This document shows, one piece after another, positions 25,531 to 37,000 of a stretch of DNA of 64,000 nt. Where the stretch lies: NCBI GenBank assembly GCA_963920525.1, contig OY986435.1, forward strand, positions 95,180,283 to 95,244,282. Direction: 5' to 3'. The DNA comes from Dichetophora obliterata (Eukaryota > Arthropoda > Insecta > Diptera > Sciomyzidae). Made by a program: the position numbers and the translations under genes. The notes beneath the pieces are model-generated. The model made no database searches, was not told the origin of the DNA, and saw only the letters and a program-made list of their open reading frames with translations. Position 1 is the first letter of the stretch, and each line of letters starts with the position of its first letter.

Positions 25531-26735
25531 AATTTAATACTTATAATAAGCTTACAAAAATTAAAAATATTAAGATATTTTTGGACCAATGCTCTTTTTT
25601 TTAACAAAAAACCACTGAAAAGATTATAAAAATGTTTAAATTCCTACTCATGCGAACAAAGTCCTTAGAAGTCGCCAAAAAATTCCGTTGGATTTAATAA
25701 CTCTGATATTTTTTAATGTTGGCAATTTTATATCTCATACGTTTCTATGTTTCTCTTCATGCTTTTTGTATAAAGAGGTGTTGAGTTTGGTCCACCGTTA
25801 TAAAAAAAGTTAAGTTAATTTAATACTAATAATTTTAAAATAACTTTTCCTTACATTAATGCATAATAAAAAAATGTTCTCCATCTTATATTCATTTATT
25901 ATATGCATAAATTAAATTAAGTGATTGTATTTAATTCGAGACATCCTTGTTAAAATTTAATAATATTTATTAATAAAATAAAAATTATTAAACATTTTAA
26001 CTATCCATTGTGTGGCTGCATTATTCCATTATCCTAAAAGTTATGCGTGTTTCAATAGAATAAAGCTAATTTTGATAGTATAAAATCATATTAATTATAA
26101 ATCTTAAAACCTCTTGAATTACATAAGAATACGAAATTAATAAAGGCAGCACTGTAGAATCTCCAAAAAAAGTTTATCTTTATTGTTAAATTTTGAGAAA
26201 TAAATAGCTTAACTACATGTTTACTCCAATTGTATGCAGAAAACAACTGGGAAAAAGTGAGTTTTACTGCAATTTTATTTTTTTAGTAAATTTTTTACAT
26301 TTCAAAATAGATTTTATTTGAAAAAGCTTTTGAATAAAAAAAACTAAATTTAAGGGGTTGTTGCAATAACACGAGAAGACATGATTTTAAAAAATTAAGT
26401 TTTTTTAGATTTGATATTTACAGTTAATTTTAAACCAATGTAGTTTGTTGTCTAACATCATTGAAATATCCGAAAGATATCAATAAAAGTTGCCCAAAGC
26501 AATCAACAGTGAGAAAAATTTACCCACCATAATATAGGTTGGCCTCAGGAACAACACAAGACATAACAACTAACCATGCGTTTACAAAGATGTAATCATA
26601 CATTAGTTTTCAATCTACTTTTGAGTTGAGCTTTCGAAAAGCTAACATCAAACACTCTACAGTTGTTAAAAAAATTACGTTAGCGGTTCTACTGCTTCTA
26701 CGGTTAGTGTTAAAATTTATAAGGGAAAGAAGTTA
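25531..26735. other. 3' flank of the zinc-finger gene, AT-rich, no gene seen
   Basis: Several AATAAA hexamers (for example 25,972 and near 26,144) could serve the upstream gene. No other feature is recognisable. Confidence 0.5.
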
Positions 26736-26739
26736 TCGA

Positions 26740-27670
26740 CAGGGACCGAAAATAACAGTTATTTTGGAAATTCAAAAAGTCAGATGGAAAGAATTAAGGC
26801 TTGATTACCCAAGCGTAACGTGATGTGGCGCAGCGGGATGTAGCGTAGTGCGACGTTGCCTCGAGGATAAGCGATTACCGAAATCGTAATCAAACGTAGT
26901 GCAGGCGCCGTAGTGCAGGGCACTCATTTTATTCTAGTTGGCTTATTTACTTCTCCTCGTCAACAAAAGATTGCATCCTTTCTTATATAGTATTAAAATT
27001 TACAAAAACGTGAAGTTAAACAAATTTTTTCTCTTGTAACACAGCTGTCGAACTGTCAAAAATCGTAACGCTGCGTAGAAATCTATTTTCTACAGACTTC
27101 TACGCTGCCTCACGCCACGTTACGATTTCGGTAACGACTTGTAGACATTTATCATTAAACAGATTTTAGCTTGACAATTGGCAACGTCGCGCTACGTTAC
27201 CTTACGCTTGTGTAATCCTGCCTTTAGTCTTTTCGATATTTGAATAAAGCAATAAAGGAATAAAAATCTTTAATGATTTTCATTTTGCTGATTTTAAAAA
27301 AAACTAAATTTATAGATAAACGTCATTTTTTGATTGATTTTATTTCGATCAAAAATAAAATTAAAAATATGACTTATTTTTTCGAAGTTAAAATGTTACT
27401 TTTAATTTTTTTGATTAAAAATAACAGTTAAAATTTTACTTTTATTTCTTCGATTAAAAATAAAAGTTAAAATTTTAGCTACTATTTTTTATCAAAAAAA
27501 TAAAAGTAAAATTTTAACTTTTTTTTTTGATCGAAGAAATAAAAGTAAAATTTTAACTGTTATTTTTGATCAAAAAAATAAAAGTAACATTTTAACTTTT
27601 ATTTTTGATAAAAAAAATAAAAGCCAAATTTTAACTTTTTTGAAAAAAATCATAACCGTTACGACCCCTG
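26740..27670. mobile_element. hAT-like MITE, CAGGGACCG family, copy B, carrying an insertion
   Basis: It starts CAGGGACCGAAAATAACAG and ends CGTTACGACCCCTG. The flanking octamers GTTATCGA and GTTCTGGA agree at six of eight positions, a plausible decayed hAT duplication. The right half (27,340-27,650) is an array of alternating, mutually inverted AAAGTTAAAATTTTAACT / TTTTTGATCAAAAAAAT motifs. A separate TIR element is inserted at 26,797-27,223. No transposase. Confidence 0.65.
26797..27223. mobile_element. 427-bp Harbinger-like MITE with TTA duplication
   Basis: The termini AGGCTTGATTACCCAAGCG and the inverted CGCTTGTGTAATCCTGCCT pair with few mismatches, and TTA flanks both sides (26,794-26,796 and 27,224-27,226). 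A 3-bp TTA/TAA duplication is typical of PIF/Harbinger. It is GC-richer than its host MITE and contains further inverted GTAGTGCG / TTCGGTAACG segments. It has no ORF. Confidence 0.7.
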
Positions 27671-27675
27671 GTTCT

Positions 27676-28320
27676 GGAGAATCGAATACACCAGTTATGA
27701 GTTGGTGTAAGTAGACGATATCACCAGATTTCCTTCTCTCACTTAAAGATTGCATATTTAATAATTTTAAACGATCCTCATGTGGATGAAGGTTAAATGT
27801 GTCAGATGCACTTTAGCCTCTCAGAGCCGAACAAAACGTTTTTGGATTCTTTCTATACGATCAACATGCACATTGCACTGTGGGGACCATACTTGACTTA
27901 CGTACTCTAAATGAGGACGCGCAATTTAATAATACACCGTTGTAGTTGTTATTAAGCTATCAAACTCTTTGGCACAGCGTTTTATAAAACCAAGCATAGA
28001 AGATGCTTTCTTGCGAATGCTGTCAATATGCATGCTAAACGACAACTTAGAATCCATGCATATACCAAGGTCTTTGATGGTAGTTACTCGACTTAAAGCA
28101 GTATCTTTAAATTTGTAATCAAAAATTAAATTGTTCCTTTTTCGCGAAAATATCCTAGTTTGACATTTATCAGGATTCAAAAACATATTATTTTTAGAAC
28201 ATCAAGCCTCAAAGGATTTCAAGTCTGACTGGAGTAGGTCTGAATTGTCTCTAGAATCAATTGTTCTATATATTTTCATAGCATCTGATATAAAAACAAA
28301 GTTCCATTGAATTTATCTCG
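27676..28320 (-). pseudogene. Decayed LINE reverse transcriptase (Jockey-like) C-terminal part
   Basis: On the minus strand the translation starts at a damaged catalytic box (ISDA where F/YADD is expected), continues through MKIYR, a position where the usual W of the WC pair is a TGA stop, then NPDKCQ, the RVTTIKDLGICMDSKL block, the HIDSIRKKASSMLGFIKR block and, after another stop, a PHLEYVSQVWSP block. This order is diagnostic of the palm-to-thumb region of Jockey/CR1-type LINE polymerases. There are at least three in-frame stops or frame shifts and no flanking domains, so it is dead. Confidence 0.85.
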
Positions 28321-28404
28321 CAATTGTTGCGTTAACACAGCGTACATACAAAAAGAAAGATCTAGTGCTTAGTAAATGAAATCACTCACCGCTTTATTTT
28401 GTTT

Positions 28405-28515
28405 CACGAAGAAGCACAACAAGGACAAGCAACACGCGAGAAACAATATTTTCTTCTGTACGAAATTCTATTGCTTCTCGTGTCTTGCTTGTCGTTTGTT
28501 ATACAAATGCATTTT
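28405..28515. repeat. Imperfect hairpin of about 110 bp
   Basis: AACAAGGACAAGCAACACGC and GAGAAACAATAT at 28,418-28,450 pair with ATTGCTTCTCGTGTCTTGC and TTGTCGTTTGTT at 28,469-28,500. It is probably a small foldback element; its borders are not clear. Confidence 0.45.
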
Positions 28516-28706
28516 CGTTACACAAATTGAGACGGTTAATCTAAATGAATTATTGTGCTGGCAATACATTTTGATGCTTTTTATAACTTGGATCTTTTTC
28601 ATTTGAATTTATTTTTCAAATTTATTTTTTTTATAAAAAGGTCCACGATGTCTAGAATACGTGTTTAAAATATCAGATTGATAGCTTAAACGATAGCAAA
28701 TATATA

Positions 28707-28740
28707 CAGTCCGCGACAAAAAATAAGCATTTGAACATTT
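28707..28740 (+). repeat. Tc1-like inverted-repeat end
   Basis: CAGTCCGCGACAAAAAATAAG directly follows TATA (written here as CAGTCCGCGAC + AAAAAATAAG). It resembles the opposite-facing end at 32,395 and the ends at 46,785 and 52,608. It may be the outer end of the element whose transposase tail is at 32,076, now separated by later insertions. Confidence 0.45.
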
Positions 28741-28762
28741 TCCAAAAATAATAATTTACTAT

Positions 28763-28940
28763 AGTTTTTCCTAAATGACCTTGTTATTTATTATGTTGAT
28801 TTTATATGATTTAAATACAAATTCTAAATGTTTGATAGTTTAAATCATACTTGATTTTAAATACAAATTCTAGTTGTTTGATAGTTTAAAATCGTTTATT
28901 GAGCTTAAGTTCAAAGTTAGAACAATTAATTAATAAAACA
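28763..28940 (+). repeat. Solo partial copy of the 567-bp satellite unit
   Basis: About 178 bp matches the beginning of the satellite unit at 34,024-34,195 with scattered substitutions, including both 44-bp subrepeats (AATACAAATTCTA followed by GTTTGATAGTTTAAA). It stops inside the unit's palindrome, before the hairpin and hammerhead-like segment. It lies 5 kb from the main array. Confidence 0.85.
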
Positions 28941-29684
28941 TGTAGGATGAAAATCAAAAAATTCTAAAAGTTCCGCTATGATCTTGTTGTTCTCTGTGCG
29001 TCCTTGTTTGTAGATTTCCTTGGTAATTGTTGTTGGCGCAGTTAGCTGGAAATTTTTTGTAGACGTTGTGAATTCTAATTGTGTAGCTACAGTCAGCATT
29101 TGAAATTAGAATTATTTTTGTTAAGAGCTAATAGCAATTTATTAAATTTTTATATATTACTGAAACTATTTATTTTAAGCAAAAGTGTTACCATATCAGA
29201 AATACATATAATTAAAGTAATTTATTTAAATTATTTCATTATTGAATTAATGTAAAAAATTAAAGCTTATTTATATCTATTTATATCATAAAACTAACTC
29301 AATATACATGTGCACCATATATATATTTCATTGTGTATTAAAAATAGAATAGAATATTAAGAAATATCTATAGCATATAAATTATATTCATATAAGAAAT
29401 TGATTCTAAACAGTTTAAAAAATTGAATGATTAGGATAAGCAGACTTTAATTATCCAATTACTACTAAAAATATTAATTTATTTTGCAGGTTTATTACGT
29501 AATTGATATTATATAAATATACATAAATACTCTTTAAATTTCCTCAATGAGCTAACTAGTTCATATATATGAACTATATATGTGTAGATATGTATATATA
29601 TATATATATATAAAAATACTATAGTAGTATAAAAGCCTGTCCTACGAAAGGTCCTCCGCACAATTCCTTTTTGGAACTAAACAA

Positions 29685-29849
29685 TGGCCGCATTCTAGCC
29701 GAAAAAGTGCTCAAGTAGCGAAGTAGCATAAAATATTTTCGCTATATAAATTGTGACATCTCAAGGAACATGTTCTGTGAGAGCATACCATTCAGCCTGA
29801 AAGTTGTGGAACAGTTCTTGAGCACTTTTTCGGCTAGAATGCGGCCAAT
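29685..29849. mobile_element. 165-bp MITE with 31-bp perfect TIRs
   Basis: TGGCCGCATTCTAGCCGAAA opens the left 31-bp repeat (29,685-29,715) and its exact complement closes the element (29,819-29,849). The interior contains the GTAGCGAAGTAGCATAAAAT and CTATATAAATTGTGACA segments shared with 3,665-3,830. I found no clear target duplication. Confidence 0.75.
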
Positions 29850-30208
29850 GAACGGCAACTCAACTGCACTACCTTGTTTTCAATACAAGATTCAATGCAT
29901 ATTTTAGAGTTTCTTAGCGAACGGGTGAAAAAGAGAGGGGAAAAAAGACAAGAACAAACGACGCATCAAGCGAATATGACAATCAATTTCAATTCGATTC
30001 TTGATAAATATAAATAAGGACTCTACAATTATATAGAGAACGGTTTAAAGGTACAAAAACATGTCGTTTTCATACCAGCAAATCAGACGCTGCCGTTTTA
30101 CGTACCGTTTAGCTGGCACAGTAACATTCATGGCTTGTTGGGTTGTAATGCAATAGAGAATACAGCTGCATGTTGCTAGAGGCTACAAAAAAATTTATTA
30201 CTACCTGC

Positions 30209-30723
30209 CAAGGTTGCCAGTTAAAATTTAAAACAATTCCGACAAAAAGTTACTTTTTTCACAATAACATATATTACATACAACAAAAATTACCATTGTA
30301 AAGATAAAACAAAAAGTTTCTGCCGCAATAAAAAAAAAAAAAAAAAATCTCACGATCATTAAAAATTACCACAAAAATACCACGCGTTTTAAAAATACCA
30401 CCACAAATTCCATATGCATTTAAAATTGCCACAAATATTCATTCGCATTAAAAAATACCACACTAAGTCCCATATGCACAAACAATTTAAAAAACATTTT
30501 GAAATACCACAAAGCAACTTTGTTTACTAAAAAGGAAAAAACTGTAAGAAGATTATTACCAAACTCCCACGGAAATTTAAATAATACCCCAATGAATTTC
30601 CACTCCAATTAAAAAATACCACGCTGAATTAAAAAATTTAATAGGAATATCCAAAAACAAAAATTCCTAAGGGCAATTAAAAATTACCACGAATGGGATT
30701 TTCCAACATAACTGGCAACGTTG
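30209..30723. mobile_element. 515-bp hAT-like MITE, copy 2
   Basis: The ends are CAAGGTTGCCAGTT and the complement of CAACGTTGCCAGTT. The flanking octamers CTACCTGC and CTACTAGC match at six of eight positions. The interior has the same arrays of AAAATACCACAAAAAT / TTCCAT motifs as the 12,459 copy. Confidence 0.7.
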
Positions 30724-30779
30724 CTACTAGCTGCTGATATTGTTGCTTTGATTCTGCATGTGCTGCAAAGGGCCGTTTT

Positions 30780-31030
30780 TCACTCGGCAATTCTTTGAGC
30801 AATAATTGCTTTCGCCCCAAGTAGTTTGTCGACTACTCGGGTTTAAAGGGGACTTTCGTAAACCCCCTCATGCGGGCGAATAATCCACAAACTGCTTGCG
30901 GCAAAGGCAATCATTGCCGAGTGAAAAGCGGGACAAAGAGATCTTGCTCCAAGAGCAATAATTGCTTTCGCCGCAAGCTCGAGAATTTTCGTGAGTGACG
31001 AGTGAAAAGCGGGACATAGTAAGCAAAGTT
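30780..31030. repeat. Inverted and direct short-repeat cluster
   Basis: CACTCGGCAATTCTTTG...TTGCTTTCGCC at 30,781-30,830 pairs with a diverged complement ending CATTGCCGAGTG near 30,923. The tail GAGTGAAAAGCGGGACA then recurs near 31,000-31,016. It looks like a small foldback element with a partial duplication; no gene. Confidence 0.5.
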
Positions 31031-32075
31031 CTGTTTATTTTCTGTGGACGATTCGGTTCATCCCCTCTATCGCTGCTCAACCGATGTGATCATGCTCTTT
31101 TCTGTGCGTCGTTGTTTTAGATTTGCTTGGTAATTGTTGTTGGTTCAGTTAGTTGAAATTTTTTTAGATGTTCTTAATTTTTACTCGATATGAACAGCTG
31201 TATTTGACAACTATCTCGCTTTTCTCTGCTTTCTACTTCATTCCTCTCTGTCTCGGCCCTACCGGGTTATTCTGCCATGAGTTGGAGTACAAATAAAAAG
31301 AATGTCGATTTTCAGCATGTATGTATACTACTACGCGAATTTGCGCATGCGTTACCAAGCATGCGTTGTGCTTTAAAAACTACATTTAGTTTTTAAATGC
31401 CATAATAAATTCCAATTTTTTTATTATGCATTATACTCTTTCCATATTAAAAATTTATTTTGTTAGCTAAAATTTTAGTTAAATTACTTTTAAAATACAC
31501 ATTTTGCTTTTTACTACAGGAAAAAGAAATAACTCAAATTTACCCATATTTATTTCCATAAAATAAACGTAACTTTGAATTACATTTAGTTTTAACTAAA
31601 AAAACAAATGAAAAAGAACAACAAATTCATCACCATAAATATCAAACGAAAACTTTTAATACAACAAAACAAATTTTTACATGAATTTAATTGTGAGCTT
31701 TTTAGATCAGGTAAGTTTAAAGAAGGACAACAACAACAAATTTGTTTCTGAATAATTTTTATTTAGAAGATGAAATACTTTAAAAAAGTTTTGAAGAATA
31801 TACATGAAAAAACCAGAATTTTTCTTTATAAAAAGGAATTCTACGTCTATACTTACGATACTATCGAAACTGTGTCTTTTTTTTATGCACAAATACATGC
31901 AAACATTTTTAAGGTTATGTTTTCTATGTTTCCTATCTTGTTATCTTTGCTGTCTGTATTGATGACGAGAGTTCCTCGGAAAAACACGATGACGCAAACC
32001 AAAGTATTACCCTCTACCAAAATCTTTCAACGCGCCTAAAGAAGTTTTCACTTCAAAAATTTCTTTCGAGAACAG

Positions 32076-32395
32076 AATATTGAAATATTGGAGTGGTCCG
32101 CACGATTACCTGACCTGAACATTATTGAAAACTGTTGGTGTTACCTTGCAAGAGAAGTCAATGCCGATAATAGGCAATATAATACCATTCCGGAACTTAA
32201 AAGTAGCATAATTTCGACTTGGGAAGCGATACCGAGAAAATACATCAAACATTTTTTTTTATAACTACAAAAAACTTAAAAAACAAATGGAGGCTCAACT
32301 CAATACTAAAAACTTATATTATAAAAATTAAAAATTGGTTACTTATGATTATTTGCTTTTGAATAATATTGTGCTATCTTTTTGTCGGACTACTG
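32076..32395 (+). pseudogene. Tc1-like transposase C-terminus plus right inverted repeat
   Basis: The plus strand encodes WSARLPDLNIIENCWCYLAR (32,088 onward): the PDLN-I-EN-W block with the third catalytic acidic residue (E) of Tc1/mariner DDE transposases, followed by about 40 residues of the usual tail (WEAIPRKYIK). The element ends at 32,395 in GACTACTG, preceded by GTGCTATCTTTTTGTCG. The N-terminal two thirds, with both catalytic Asp residues, are absent or replaced. Confidence 0.75.
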
Positions 32396-32862
32396 AAAAT
32401 ATTTTTGTTTTTTTCTGAACAGCAAGTTCGATTTTTAAATGAAATTTCTATACATTTTCATTTTGTTTTTAAATCTTATTACTTTGAAGTATGCTTGCAG
32501 GATCGCCATGTAATAATATTTTTGGCGATATCCCAGGATCGCCTTTTTATTTCAAAAATTATTAAAAAAGGACTCGCGTTTCATAAAAAAAAGTTCTAGG
32601 ACCTGCCTAATTGGTTGCCGGCGAAGTTCGCCACTGGCGCTATTTTAAATATCCTTTTTTATGCCGCTCACTAAAAAAGTGCAGAGGCTAAAAGGGTTTA
32701 AGTCGGCAGCTATTAAAGCTCAAGACTTATTGAAATGAAAATAGTTGGCAGCTGTTAGAGCTCAAGACTAGATTGACTTTATTTGAATTTTGTTCGTTCT
32801 TTTATAATGTGTATAACGGTATTTTGTCTTAAAACTAGTTAACAATTGTTTTTGTATATAAA

Positions 32863-33110
32863 AAGTAAACAAAATCATATGTTCTTAAATTAGAGTAAAA
32901 GTAATAGTAGAATATCGTATACATATTTGTAACTTAGTAATAGTAGTATAATGTGTGTGAGTGAGTAGACTTAGATTATTAGAAAACGTAAACATAATCA
33001 TATGTTAACGTATTTGTGTAGGAGTAAAAGTAAAAATGTAATTTCATATATTTTGTATTCAGCAATATTAGAACATGTGTGCGAATGAAATAGATAGTAG
33101 TGCTTGGTAT
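32863..33110. repeat. Imperfect ~130-bp tandem duplication
   Basis: The AAACATAATCATATGTTAACG-type block with following GTAAAAGTAA recurs at about 32,867 and 32,990. Between them are AATATCGTATACATATTTGTA-like segments. The DNA is AT-rich and non-coding. Confidence 0.45.
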
Positions 33111-33125
33111 GAACATATATTCTTA

Positions 33126-33662
33126 CAGCCCTATTCTGGTTGTTAACTTAACAAGAAATAGTTAAGGAGCTCTTGTTAAGCTGCTTGTTATGTTATGTAA
33201 ATGTTGGTATTCTTAAAAATCATTAACAACATAAAAGCTTAAAAAGCTTTTAAAGTTCACCATGCATGGTGAAAATCGATATGCCTGTTGAAAGAAGAGA
33301 TGCGCTATATAAACAGATGCTTCGAGTGCAGCTTGTGACTTTGCAAGCGCTTGAAAAATTTGCCACGGCTACTGAAAGATTTCATTATCAACACTTAAAA
33401 TAAGTAAAAAATTCTTTCATTTTTCAGTTTAATGTATTTAAACTCAATATAATATTAAAATTTGTATTTTTTTATTATTTTCACAACAATTTTCTATCTA
33501 AGCACAAACATTTCATTCGTTGTTAAGACTCTTTCTGTTATTAACAAAATTGTAAGGAAAAGAGCTTTTAAAGTTGCAGCAGAATACGAAACCTTAACAA
33601 ATAGTTAATATTAACTATTTTGTTAATGTGGTGAGCTTAGTTAAGCTGCCAGAATAGGGCTG
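33126..33662. mobile_element. 537-bp Harbinger-like MITE with TTA duplication
   Basis: Perfect 14-bp termini CAGCCCTATTCTGG (33,126-33,139 and, inverted, 33,649-33,662), with TTA on both outer sides (33,123-33,125 and 33,663-33,665). The subterminal GTTAACTTAACAAG / AACTATTTTGTTAA segments are also roughly inverted. No coding capacity. Confidence 0.75.
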
Positions 33663-34002
33663 TTATTGTTAGAATATTATCTTAGTATATTAGGTCTGTT
33701 TCCGTACTCACACTGTGTGACTTGGGAGTCGCTATTTTCTGTTTCCGTACTTCTTGTGTAAGAAATAGGAGAAGAAGAACAAGCATAAAATCGCTCTCTC
33801 GAGCACAGAATGTGCACAGAGAGTGCTAGAACTCAAGACTTCGAGTAAATTAAGAACAAGCATCAATAAGAAGAAGCATCAAAATGTCAAATGTTTGTTT
33901 ATGTTTTTCACAAATAATCACAAATTGTGCTACTAAAAATAAATTTACAAAGTGCAGTTTCTTTTGATCTTCCAATTTTTAGCTATAAATAAATTATTTA
34001 AA

Positions 34003-34016
34003 GTAATTTTATAACT
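34003..34016 (+). repeat. Left 14-bp direct repeat flanking the array
   Basis: GTAATTTTATAACT lies directly before the first base of satellite homology (34,017). The same 14-mer in the same orientation starts at 44,881, directly after the last base of satellite homology. Confidence 0.8.
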
Positions 34017-37000
34017 ATTTGATTAAAGTTTTTTCTAAATGACCTCTATATTAATTATGTTGACTTTATATGATTTAAATACAAATTCTAAATGTTTGAT
34101 AGTTTAAATCATACTTGATTTTAAATACAAATTCTAGTTGTTTGATAGTTTAAAATCGTTTATTGAGCTTAAGGTCAAAGTTAGAACAATTAATTGTTCT
34201 AACGAATTTTTCCAAAGAAACAACAACAACAACAAAGTTTTTTTCAATATGAAAAGGAAAAAATCACTAGCTGATCTGATTGCAATTTCTACTCTGCTAA
34301 AAGCGTCATCAGAAATCTTTGTGATACCCGTGCAAGCGCGCGCTAACGCACTGCACCATCGGGGCGATGAGATTTGAAGCGTCAATTTCTCAGTTTTTCC
34401 TCCATTTCATAATGTCACATTTGTTGTTGTATTTCTGTTTTACTTTAGTTTCTATGCTTATGTTATTATATGTAGTCCAACAGCCTGCTGGAAGTCTGCA
34501 CTAACAAAGCATGTTTACTGAAGTTGTTTTTAGAATTTTTGCTGATTTTGTTTTCAGCTGTTTCCGTTTGGTCGAGCTCTACCATTTGATTAAAGTTTTT
34601 TCTAAATGACCTCTATATTAATTATGTTGACTTTATATGATTTAAATACAAATTCTAAATGTTTGATAGTTTAAATCATACTTGATTTTAAATACAAATT
34701 CTAGTTGTTTGATAGTTTAAAATCGTTTATTGAGCTTAAGGTCAAAGTTAGAACAATTAATTGTTCTAACGAATTTTTCCAAAGAAACAACAACAACAAC
34801 AAAGTTTTTTTCAATATGAAAAGGAAAAAATCACTAGCTGATCTGATTGCAATTTCTACTCTGCTAAAAGCGTCATCAGAAATCTTTGTGATACCCGTGC
34901 AAGCGCGCGCTAACGCACTGCACCATCGGGGCGATGAGATTTGAAGCGTCAATTTCTCAGTTTTTCCTCCATTTCATAATGTCACATTTGTTGTTGTATT
35001 TCTGTTTTACTTTAGTTTCTATGCTTATGTTATTATATGTAGTCCAACAGCCTGCTGGAAGTCTGCACTAACAAAGCATGTTTACTGAAGTTGTTTTTAG
35101 AATTTTTGCTGATTTTGTTTTCAGCTGTTTCCGTTTGGTCGAGCTCTACCATTTGATTAAAGTTTTTTCTAAATGACCTCTATATTAATTATGTTGACTT
35201 TATATGATTTAAATACAAATTCTAAATGTTTGATAGTTTAAATCATACTTGATTTTAAATACAAATTCTAGTTGTTTGATAGTTTAAAATCGTTTATTGA
35301 GCTTAAGGTCAAAGTTAGAACAATTAATTGTTCTAACGAATTTTTCCAAAGAAACAACAACAACAACAAAGTTTTTTTCAATATGAAAAGGAAAAAATCA
35401 CTAGCTGATCTGATTGCAATTTCTACTCTGCTAAAAGCGTCATCAGAAATCTTTGTGATACCCGTGCAAGCGCGCGCTAACGCACTGCACCATCGGGGCG
35501 ATGAGATTTGAAGCGTCAATTTCTCAGTTTTTCCTCCATTTCATAATGTCACATTTGTTGTTGTATTTCTGTTTTACTTTAGTTTCTATGCTTATGTTAT
35601 TATATGTAGTCCAACAGCCTGCTGGAAGTCTGCACTAACAAAGCATGTTTACTGAAGTTGTTTTTAGAATTTTTGCTGATTTTGTTTTCAGCTGTTTCCG
35701 TTTGGTCGAGCTCTACCATTTGATTAAAGTTTTTTCTAAATGACCTCTATATTAATTATGTTGACTTTATATGATTTAAATACAAATTCTAAATGTTTGA
35801 TAGTTTAAATCATACTTGATTTTAAATACAAATTCTAGTTGTTTGATAGTTTAAAATCGTTTATTGAGCTTAAGGTCAAAGTTAGAACAATTAATTGTTC
35901 TAACGAATTTTTCCAAAGAAACAACAACAACAACAAAGTTTTTTTCAATATGAAAAGGAAAAAATCACTAGCTGATCTGATTGCAATTTCTACTCTGCTA
36001 AAAGCGTCGTCAGAAATCTTTGTGATACCCGTGCAAGCGCGCGCTAACGCACTGCACCATCGGGGCGATGAGATTTGAAGCGTCAATTTCTCAGTTTTTC
36101 CTCCATTTCATAATGTCACATTTGTTGTTGTATTTCTGTTTTACTTTAGTTTCTATGCTTATGTTATTATATGTAGTCCAACAGCCTGCTGGAAGTCTGC
36201 ACTAACAAAGCATGTTTACTGAAGTTGTTTTTAGAATTTTTGCTGATTTTGTTTTCAGCTGTTTCCGTTTGGTCGAGCTCTACCATTTGATTAAAGTTTT
36301 TTCTAAATGACCTCTATATTAATTATGTTGACTTTATATGATTTAAATACAAATTCTAAATGTTTGATAGTTTAAATCATACTTGATTTTAAATACAAAT
36401 TCTAGTTGTTTGATAGTTTAAAATCGTTTATTGAGCTTAAGGTCAAAGTTAGAACAATTAATTGTTCTAACGAATTTTTCCAAAGAAACAACAACAACAA
36501 CAAAGTTTTTTTCAATATGAAAAGGAAAAAATCACTAGCTGATCTGATTGCAATTTCTACTCTGCTAAAAGCGTCATCAGAAATCTTTGTGATACCCGTG
36601 CAAGCGCGCGCTAACGCACTGCACCATCGGGGCGATGAGATTTGAAGCGTCAATTTCTCAGTTTTTCCTCCATTTCATAATGTCACATTTGTTGTTGTAT
36701 TTCTGTTTTACTTTAGTTTCTATGCTTATGTTATTATATGTAGTCCAACAGCCTGCTGGAAGTCTGCACTAACAAAGCATGTTTACTGAAGTTGTTTTTA
36801 GAATTTTTGCTGATTTTGTTTTCAGCTGTTTCCGTTTGGTCGAGCTCTACCATTTGATTAAAGTTTTTTCTAAATGACCTCTATATTAATTATGTTGACT
36901 TTATATGATTTAAATACAAATTCTAAATGTTTGATAGTTTAAATCATACTTGATTTTAAATACAAATTCTAGTTGTTTGATAGTTTAAAATCGTTTATTG

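Noticed and set aside
22163..25607. Short frames overlapping the zinc-finger gene on other frames and strands
   Set aside because: They are shadows of the repeated Cys/His module codons, with no independent evidence.
26626..26823. 65-residue ORF at the left end of the CAGGGACCG MITE
   Set aside because: It crosses the border between unique DNA and two nested MITEs, so it cannot be an original gene.
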